Below are positions 5,439-11,256 of a stretch of DNA of 11,256 bases, piece after piece. Each line of letters begins with the position of its first letter. Position 1 is the first letter of the stretch. Source of the stretch: Gammaproteobacteria bacterium (GTDB lineage Bacteria; Pseudomonadota; Gammaproteobacteria; Steroidobacterales; Woeseiaceae); contig QNFK01000027.1 of assembly GCA_003645495.1 (NCBI GenBank), positions 1 through 11,256 on the forward strand. Reading direction: 5' to 3'. The position numbers were made by a program, and so were the translations under genes. The notes beneath the pieces are model-generated. The model saw only the letters and a list, made by a program, of their open reading frames with translations, had not been told where the DNA came from and made no database searches.

Positions 5439-7322
5439 GTGTCCGAATCCAGCCAGTTTTCGCTTCTGAAACAACGCCGCTTCGCGCCATTTTTCCTTAC
5501 CCAGTTTCTGGGTGCATTCAACGACAACATATTTCGCAATGGACTGATAATTCTTATCACGTTTCAGGGCGTACGCGTTTTTGGCATGGGCGCAAGTCAG
5601 CTGGCGAACGTCTCTGGAGCGCTGTTCATCCTGCCCTTCTTCCTCTTTTCTGCAACCGCAGGTCAGCTTGCTGACAAGTATGAAAAATCACGCCTGATGA
5701 GAGTGATTAAAGCTGCCGAAATTCTCCTGATGGTTTTCGCTGCGATTGCCCTGGCCAACCAAATGTATTCTGCGCTGTTGTTCGTGCTCTTTCTGATGGG
5801 CTGCCAATCGACAATGTTCGGCCCCGTGAAATTTGCCTACCTGCCGCAGCAACTGACTACCGACGAACTTATCGGTGGCAATGCGCTGGTCGAATCGGGC
5901 ACCTATATGGCTATCATTTTCGGCCTGATCGTTGGTGGCATATCGGTCGCAACTGACCCGGCCAATCAGTTTGTGCTCGCGGCGTGCCTCATCGGAGTTG
6001 CGACGCTGGGCTACCTGGCGAGTCGTACCATCCCGGCCACTAAAGCCGTTGATCCTGACCTGCGTATCAACTGGAATGTGTGGACGGAAACCCGACACAT
6101 CATCGGTTTTGCACGTAAGGACCGCAGCGTCTTCCTGTCAATCCTCGGAATTTCGTGGTTCTGGTTTTTTGGCTCGGCGGTGACGTTGCAGATCCCCGCC
6201 TACACGCTGGAAATAATCAATGGCAATGAGCAAATCACGACAGCCCTGTTGGTCGCTTTTGCGGTTGGCGTGGGCATTGGTTCTCTTCTTTGTGAACGCA
6301 TGTCGGATCACCGGATTGAGCTCGGACTCGTACCGTTTGGTTCGATCGGCCTTAGTCTCTTTGCCATCGATCTGTATTTCGCGCAACCGGTGATGCAAAG
6401 TGAGGCGGTCTACTCTGTAGGCGAGTTCCTGAAGCGGCCCGGCAGCGCTCGCGTGCTCTTCGACCTGGCTATGCTCGGCGCGTTTGGCGGTATTTACAGC
6501 GTGCCGTTGTACGCCATGATTCAGCAACGAGCTGATCGACACCATTTGTCACGAATCATCGCAGCTAACAACATTATCAACGCAATCTTTATGGTTGCCG
6601 CAGCTGTTTTCGCATTACTCGCTCTCAATCTCGGAGCAACAATCCCGCAGTTGTTTCTACTCCTTGCTTTACTCAACGCTGTCGTCGCAATTTATATCTA
6701 TTCGTTGCTACCAGAGTTCCTGATGAGATTCGTTGTCTGGGTCATCATCAACACTCTTTATAGAATAAGATCACAAGGTCTGGAAAATATTCCGGACCAG
6801 GGTCCGGCCTTGCTGGTTTGTAATCATGTCAGTTTCGTTGACGCGTTGATCATAGGTGGATCAGTCCGGCGTCCGGTTCGATTTGTCATGTATTACAAGA
6901 TTTTTCAAATTCCGCTGCTACGATTTCTGTTCGAGTCGGCGAAGGCAATACCAATCGCATCGGCGAAAGAGGATGCCCGCCTGCTCGACCAGGCTTTTGA
7001 TCAAATAGATGACGAACTCGGTGCGGGCAACCTGGTTTGCATTTTTCCTGAGGGTGGTATCACGCGCGATGGAGAAATTCAGCCATTTCGTCCGGGAGTC
7101 GAGAAGATCATCGCGCGACGCGCAGTTCCGGTAATTCCGATTTCCCTGGGCGGTCTGTGGGGAAGCTGGTTTAGCCGCCGCAGCAGCGGTGTATTACGCC
7201 GGATGCCTGGACGATTTCTTGCGCAGGTAAATGTGCATATCGGCGATGCTATCGGCCCGACTGAGGCAACAGCTGAAAACCTCGAGTTGCTGGTCAGAAC
7301 CCTTCGCGGACAAAACCGGTAG
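5439..7322 (+). CDS. MFS lysophospholipid transporter fused to PlsC-type acyltransferase
   Basis: This 627-residue two-domain protein begins with an MFS transporter of the LplT type (residues 10-425). It opens with RRFAPFFLTQFLGAFNDNIF and has about 12 hydrophobic segments. From about 430 to 627 it is a glycerolipid acyltransferase. The catalytic NHVSFVD (NHx4D) is at 462-468, with His463 and Asp468, and the substrate-binding FPEGG begins at 536. LplT flips lysophospholipids inward and Aas re-acylates them, so one chain here may do both. In E. coli, LplT is separate and Aas carries PlsC plus an acyl-ACP synthetase. No synthetase (AMP-binding) domain follows here, so acyl donors must come from elsewhere. 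The GTG at 5439 is chosen because family similarity starts within ten residues and no other suitable in-frame start is nearby. The 3' end overlaps the convergent giant gene by 29 bases. Confidence 0.92.
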   Translation: MSESSQFSLLKQRRFAPFFLTQFLGAFNDNIFRNGLIILITFQGVRVFGMGASQLANVSGALFILPFFLFSATAGQLADKYEKSRLMRVIKAAEILLMVFAAIALANQMYSALLFVLFLMGCQSTMFGPVKFAYLPQQLTTDELIGGNALVESGTYMAIIFGLIVGGISVATDPANQFVLAACLIGVATLGYLASRTIPATKAVDPDLRINWNVWTETRHIIGFARKDRSVFLSILGISWFWFFGSAVTLQIPAYTLEIINGNEQITTALLVAFAVGVGIGSLLCERMSDHRIELGLVPFGSIGLSLFAIDLYFAQPVMQSEAVYSVGEFLKRPGSARVLFDLAMLGAFGGIYSVPLYAMIQQRADRHHLSRIIAANNIINAIFMVAAAVFALLALNLGATIPQLFLLLALLNAVVAIYIYSLLPEFLMRFVVWVIINTLYRIRSQGLENIPDQGPALLVCNHVSFVDALIIGGSVRRPVRFVMYYKIFQIPLLRFLFESAKAIPIASAKEDARLLDQAFDQIDDELGAGNLVCIFPEGGITRDGEIQPFRPGVEKIIARRAVPVIPISLGGLWGSWFSRRSSGVLRRMPGRFLAQVNVHIGDAIGPTEATAENLELLVRTLRGQNR

Positions 7323-10300
7323 CTTCCGGGCCACGTAGTTTTTTTGTCCAGTAAGTCACCAGACCTGCCCTGGTGCCTATCAATGCCGGCCCGTCGCTAT
7401 AACTAAAGCGAAGTTCTGCAAGCTCTACAAGTCCGGTATCCCTGGTGAGGATCAGTACACGATCCCCGGTTGCGTCACTGATGTGACCGTCATTGCGTGG
7501 CGAGAGACCTGCAGCTTCGAAAACCATCCCTGATCCGACCAGCGCTTTCGGTGCGCGAATTGCGTCGGTCCAGATCAACCCGCCTGGTGACACCAGCGCA
7601 CGATGAATCCAGCGCGCCGTTTTGAAAAGCACCCGCGATTCGCTCGGACTGAATGCAATATCAATTACCGAATCCGGAAGTTGCAACAACGTGGCGCCGA
7701 CACGACCATCAGCCGGATCAAGCAGTGTTGCCTGGTTATTCGCGTCTACGATTACGACCAGTTGCCTGCCGGGGGATACGGCTAGCTGGCGAATAGCTGA
7801 AGCACCCTGCCAGACGTTGCGTAAATGCCAATTGCCGGTGCGGTCGGCGTACAGGTTTCGCAATGTCCCGCTTTCTGCGCCGAGGTATATTTGCTGATCC
7901 CGCGCGAAAATAAGGTCGGCGTGTAGCTCTCCGAGTTCAATATCGGCAAGGAGTGCACCGGTTTCAGCATCCATGATCCATACTCGCTGCCCGCTCAGCA
8001 CCGCCAGTGTCTGCCCGTTCGGTGAGAATGCCATCCGGTCAATCGTACTCACTGATGCCCGACCGTAAAACGGTCGTGGCAGGCCGCTGTGAGCGTCCCA
8101 GATTCGTATGCTGCCATCCGCGCCGGCGCTCGCAACCAACGATCCGTCACTACTGAAAATAATGCCTATGACCGCGCTGCGGTGACCAAGGAAACTGATG
8201 TCCTCGGCATCGTTCTCGATTGTGCCGGCGCGCGCTTCGATCTGTTGAATGTGAACATGCCCGGAGCCATCGGCGATTGCGAGACGTTCGCCGCCGGGGG
8301 CCAGCGCTGTGGTCAGGTTTCCGGATTCCCGCCAGATTTGATGGCCAGGATTTACGCCTGCAGCGTTACCCTCTACCGCGCTCGCCGAGGTCGCCGGAAC
8401 TTGCCAATATCTTGCAATGCCGTTTGTGGTTGCAGCAACCACGAAATTTTCATCGCCGCCGAATGCCAGTAACTCGTTTTCTCCTGAACGTATTCCTGTA
8501 TCGAGCAATGGTCCTGACGGCGCTCCATCTACGCTGCGATAAACCTGAAACCCCTGGCGATGGTTGCCAGCCAAAAAGCGCGTGCCCGATGGCGAGAATG
8601 CCATGTGCCATTTATTCCTCCCCAATTCCCGCAACACCGGCGCCGCGGGTTGTCCGGTTAGCCACAGCGAAACGCCTTGCTCGCCATGCACAACACCCAA
8701 GGCATCACCATTCGCAGAAAGACTGATCTGGCTCGGCTGATATTCGAGGTCTATCTGTGCACGCAATTCGCCATCGCGTAAGTTCCAGATACGTACCGCA
8801 CGATCATAGTCGGCAACTGCAATATGATTTGCAGCCGCATCGATGGAGACCAGTGCAGGAGCGCCGGCAATAGTAATTGCAGCAACGACGTTCTCTGTAG
8901 CGATCGACCACAACTCAAACCTGGTATCCAGGTCGCCGCGATAGGACGCCAGAATATGCTGACCATCCACACTGAGCAGGGCGTCTGCGACAGCAGCGCC
9001 GACATTCAGCACAGCGGCGCGTCGTCCGTTTGACGTGCGCCATAAATTCACTGTGTCCTGGGTTGCGGTAACCAGAAATTCAGCATTTGCGCTCAGTCCC
9101 AACAGCCGCTCATTTGCTGACACTGCGATCGTGCGAGCAGCCCGCGCATAACTGAGATCCCACAATCGCGCACTGTCACTTTGCAATGCCCGGGCAATCG
9201 CATACCGACCGTCAGGGCTGAACCAGAGGTTATCCGATGCACGCTCCACCGGATCCGGAATGTCCAGACCACGTTCGAAATTTTCAACGACGACCTGAGA
9301 ACCAAGACTGAGATTCCAGCCCATGAGATGACCAGTGACCCCGGTCGCCTCGTCGCGAATACTCAAGCTCCAGGTACCACTTAATGTTTCGCCAATTAAC
9401 GGTGCCAGTTGTTGCCTGCTAACGCGAATTTCCTCGTTGGCGGCAGAAGCGGACTCATCGAAAACCAGTTCAACAGCACGCCCGGAGGGGGCTATGAGTT
9501 TCATGCGAATGTCGTCGAATCGCGAATGGCTTACATTCACTGTCAATCCGACGCGGTTAGCTACGCCTTCGCGATCGACCATTACACGTCGAACCAGGGG
9601 TGACACTTCAAGTGCTGAAATGGTCCATGTGTCGCTCTCCTGCAGACCCTGGTCAGCCGGAGACCATTGCGAAATCTGTGCGCCTGCGTAGTAAGTCAGC
9701 TGCAAATTATCAGGATTAAATACCAGGCCGTCTGCCGGCTGCGCTGGAATGGTCGCAAGGAGCTGCGAGTAATCGTCACCGACGAGCGTCGCCGCACGAC
9801 GCCTGCGCTCCGGAGTTGAGACAACGAACGCCTCGATGGAGGCCAGCAGTGCCGCATCTCGTCGCTCGCTTCTTAACGCGGTACTTACCTGGCGATCCCA
9901 GAAATCAGCGCTCAGGCTATCTGCAAAACCAGGTTGATCCGGCAATAGCGCCGCATAACGCAGCACTTCCAGAATCGAGAGTTTCTCGGTCGCCGCCGGT
10001 GCATTAATTAAGAGAACTGTCTTGTACATTCTGTCTGCCGCGTCAGCATGGCCCGGAAATGAGCGCAGATTCGTATAGGCGTCCGCAACACTTGCAAGCT
10101 CGAGAGTCTGCGTTGACATCACCCGCATGTACGGCTTTGGCAGAAGTTGTGTGTATGTAAATGGAACAGCAATGAACAACAGGACCAGGCTTGCTGCAAT
10201 TGCCGGGCCGCGCCAGCGCAAAGGAAGGTTTTCGTTTGCCCACCTGGCAGTAAAGACATTTTCGTAAACGCGATTGCGAATTTGCAGCACGCCCCGCTCA

Positions 10301-11256
10301 TTTACAGTGACCAGCCCTATCGCCAGGAGTCGCCGGTGCAAGCTGAGTTCGGCATCGAACTCAACCTTGATGCCCTTGCGAATTCGCCCATACAACGTCA
10401 GCAGCGGCTCGAATTTCTTCTTGTCACCAGTGACTACACGATGAATATGGCTCAGGTGTGGTTCACTGTTCAGCGCCGCACGACCTGCGAGTTGATGTGT
10501 TGCGAGACGATCAATCTCGTCTGCGATATCGCCAGCAAGGCGTTCGCGCGCGACACAGCGGGAGAGTTTCTGACTTAGATAAGGCTGGCCACCGGTCCAG
10601 TAATAAACGCGGTCCAATGCCAGGTCTGCGTCTGCAGGTGATAAATTCAGCTCAGTCGCAAAAACATTCAGGTCCTCCCGCGTGAAATCACCCAGGCGAA
10701 TTTCCTGGGAAATGCTGAATGGCGATGACAGCGGCTCCTTCGCCAGATCCAGCGGATCGCATTCGCCGATCAGAACGAAAGTCAGTCGCGTGAACTCCGG
10801 TTCGGTTGCGCGTGCGTTATACGCGGCGCGAATGCTGGCCAGCAGATGCTCGGTAAACGGCAGTCCAGCGATGTGTTGCACCTCGTCAACAAAAATGACG
10901 ACCTTGTCCTGAATATTTTGCAGGACAATTTCGGCGTAAAACTCCACGAGTCGTTGCCGATTACTCAAAAAGGATTTGTCCTGCCACCAGTTCTGCAGAT
11001 CGACTTTAAGGCGGAATTGACGTAACAGCCGGTACGCAATGCTGTAGTACCAGCGACCTGCATCAGAGCCGCCGTCACGTTCACCAATTTGCGCAAGATT
11101 GAGCACAGCGACCTTGATGTCGTTGTTTTGCAGGCGCGCCGACGTAGACGCAATCAAACTGGATTTGCCGGTTCGGTCCGGCGCTATGACATGCGCGTAA
11201 TTTCCGGAAATTATTGCAGAATAAAGGAGATCATCCGCCGGCCGCCTGATATAACC
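7294..11256 (-). CDS. Transmembrane STAND-type AAA-like ATPase with P-domain and two WD40 propellers (5' end missing)
   Basis: The frame stays open to the right edge and 1320 residues are visible. Residues 1-280 are an AAA-like (PF14516-type) NTPase: GYIRRPADDLLYSAI, Walker A APDRTGKSS (25-33), Walker B VVIFVDE (119-125), a GECDPLDL block and TGGQPYL (221-227). A winged-helix-like tail ends with RNRVYENVF (327-335). One transmembrane helix spans about 350-372, preceded by Arg-rich LRWRG, suggesting that the N-terminus is cytoplasmic. A helical linker follows to about 520. Residues 543-655 match a proprotein-convertase P-domain: HSRFDD from 577, IAPSG, TWSLSIRD (628-635) and GHLMGWNLSL. From 673 to about 1310 I count roughly 14 WD40-like blades. 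The clearest (1024-1054) starts GHRSAV and ends IRIWD. A signalling or scaffolding role is inferred. Any N-terminal effector domain lies outside the window. No terminator was seen at its 3' end. Confidence 0.85.
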   Translation of the reverse strand, partial: GYIRRPADDLLYSAIISGNYAHVIAPDRTGKSSLIASTSARLQNNDIKVAVLNLAQIGERDGGSDAGRWYYSIAYRLLRQFRLKVDLQNWWQDKSFLSNRQRLVEFYAEIVLQNIQDKVVIFVDEVQHIAGLPFTEHLLASIRAAYNARATEPEFTRLTFVLIGECDPLDLAKEPLSSPFSISQEIRLGDFTREDLNVFATELNLSPADADLALDRVYYWTGGQPYLSQKLSRCVARERLAGDIADEIDRLATHQLAGRAALNSEPHLSHIHRVVTGDKKKFEPLLTLYGRIRKGIKVEFDAELSLHRRLLAIGLVTVNERGVLQIRNRVYENVFTARWANENLPLRWRGPAIAASLVLLFIAVPFTYTQLLPKPYMRVMSTQTLELASVADAYTNLRSFPGHADAADRMYKTVLLINAPAATEKLSILEVLRYAALLPDQPGFADSLSADFWDRQVSTALRSERRDAALLASIEAFVVSTPERRRRAATLVGDDYSQLLATIPAQPADGLVFNPDNLQLTYYAGAQISQWSPADQGLQESDTWTISALEVSPLVRRVMVDREGVANRVGLTVNVSHSRFDDIRMKLIAPSGRAVELVFDESASAANEEIRVSRQQLAPLIGETLSGTWSLSIRDEATGVTGHLMGWNLSLGSQVVVENFERGLDIPDPVERASDNLWFSPDGRYAIARALQSDSARLWDLSYARAARTIAVSANERLLGLSANAEFLVTATQDTVNLWRTSNGRRAAVLNVGAAVADALLSVDGQHILASYRGDLDTRFELWSIATENVVAAITIAGAPALVSIDAAANHIAVADYDRAVRIWNLRDGELRAQIDLEYQPSQISLSANGDALGVVHGEQGVSLWLTGQPAAPVLRELGRNKWHMAFSPSGTRFLAGNHRQGFQVYRSVDGAPSGPLLDTGIRSGENELLAFGGDENFVVAATTNGIARYWQVPATSASAVEGNAAGVNPGHQIWRESGNLTTALAPGGERLAIADGSGHVHIQQIEARAGTIENDAEDISFLGHRSAVIGIIFSSDGSLVASAGADGSIRIWDAHSGLPRPFYGRASVSTIDRMAFSPNGQTLAVLSGQRVWIMDAETGALLADIELGELHADLIFARDQQIYLGAESGTLRNLYADRTGNWHLRNVWQGASAIRQLAVSPGRQLVVIVDANNQATLLDPADGRVGATLLQLPDSVIDIAFSPSESRVLFKTARWIHRALVSPGGLIWTDAIRAPKALVGSGMVFEAAGLSPRNDGHISDATGDRVLILTRDTGLVELAELRFSYSDGPALIGTRAGLVTYWTKKLRGPEATGFVREGF

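Noticed and set aside
8220..8726. 168-residue plus-strand open frame inside the giant ATPase gene
   Set aside because: It lies opposite clear WD40 blades, is Arg/Cys-rich and has no family signature or ribosome binding site.
1..11256. CRISPR array, rRNA, integrase or transposase gene
   Set aside because: No regularly spaced repeats with spacers, no rRNA-like sequence and no transposase or integrase motifs were seen on either strand.

Overview
The window looks like the chromosome of a gammaproteobacterium, probably a free-living (perhaps marine or sediment) lineage. This is inferred from protein style and moderate GC content: a membrane-bound M48 peptidase, a SYLF/Ysc84 protein, a small MscS channel, an MFS-PlsC fusion and a REP-like palindrome of the GTAG type. 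The genus cannot be fixed from the sequence alone. Coding density is high, and the genes at both edges run off the window.

Layout, left to right. Bases 2-1783 (+) hold the 3' part of a membrane-anchored M48 zinc metallopeptidase with a long C-terminal helical extension. After a 243-base spacer carrying a possible promoter come a secreted SYLF-domain lipid-binding protein (2027-2842, +) and, 46 bases later, an MscS-family mechanosensitive channel (2889-3953, +). The 172-base convergent spacer at 3954-4125 is dense in repeats: a 35-bp-period direct repeat, a perfect 20-bp-arm palindrome and a REP-like element. A lipoprotein resembling the EexN family lies on the minus strand (4126-4689). Diverging from it is a tiny secreted protein or lipoprotein (4901-5095, +). 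The stop codon of that gene sits inside the left arm of a long inverted repeat, which encloses a 247-bp gene-free block (5093-5339). Next come a 9-bp-arm palindrome and an extended -10 promoter whose predicted start falls on the GTG of an MFS transporter-acyltransferase fusion (5439-7322, +). This fusion is a lysophospholipid flippase/reacylation type protein. Converging on it, with a 29-base 3' overlap, is a giant minus-strand gene (7294-11256) that continues past the right edge.

The giant gene is the most unusual item. The visible 1320 residues read as a STAND-type AAA-like ATPase with a winged-helix-like tail, one transmembrane helix, a helical linker, a proprotein-convertase P-domain and about 14 WD40-like blades, enough for two seven-bladed propellers. 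The predicted topology puts the ATPase in the cytoplasm and the P-domain and propellers outside it, as expected of a transmembrane sensor or scaffold.

Most of the small genes have an envelope theme: proteolysis, lipid binding, osmotic release, lysophospholipid recycling and lipoproteins. No shared operon joins them all. The likeliest co-transcribed pair is the SYLF gene and the mscS-like gene.
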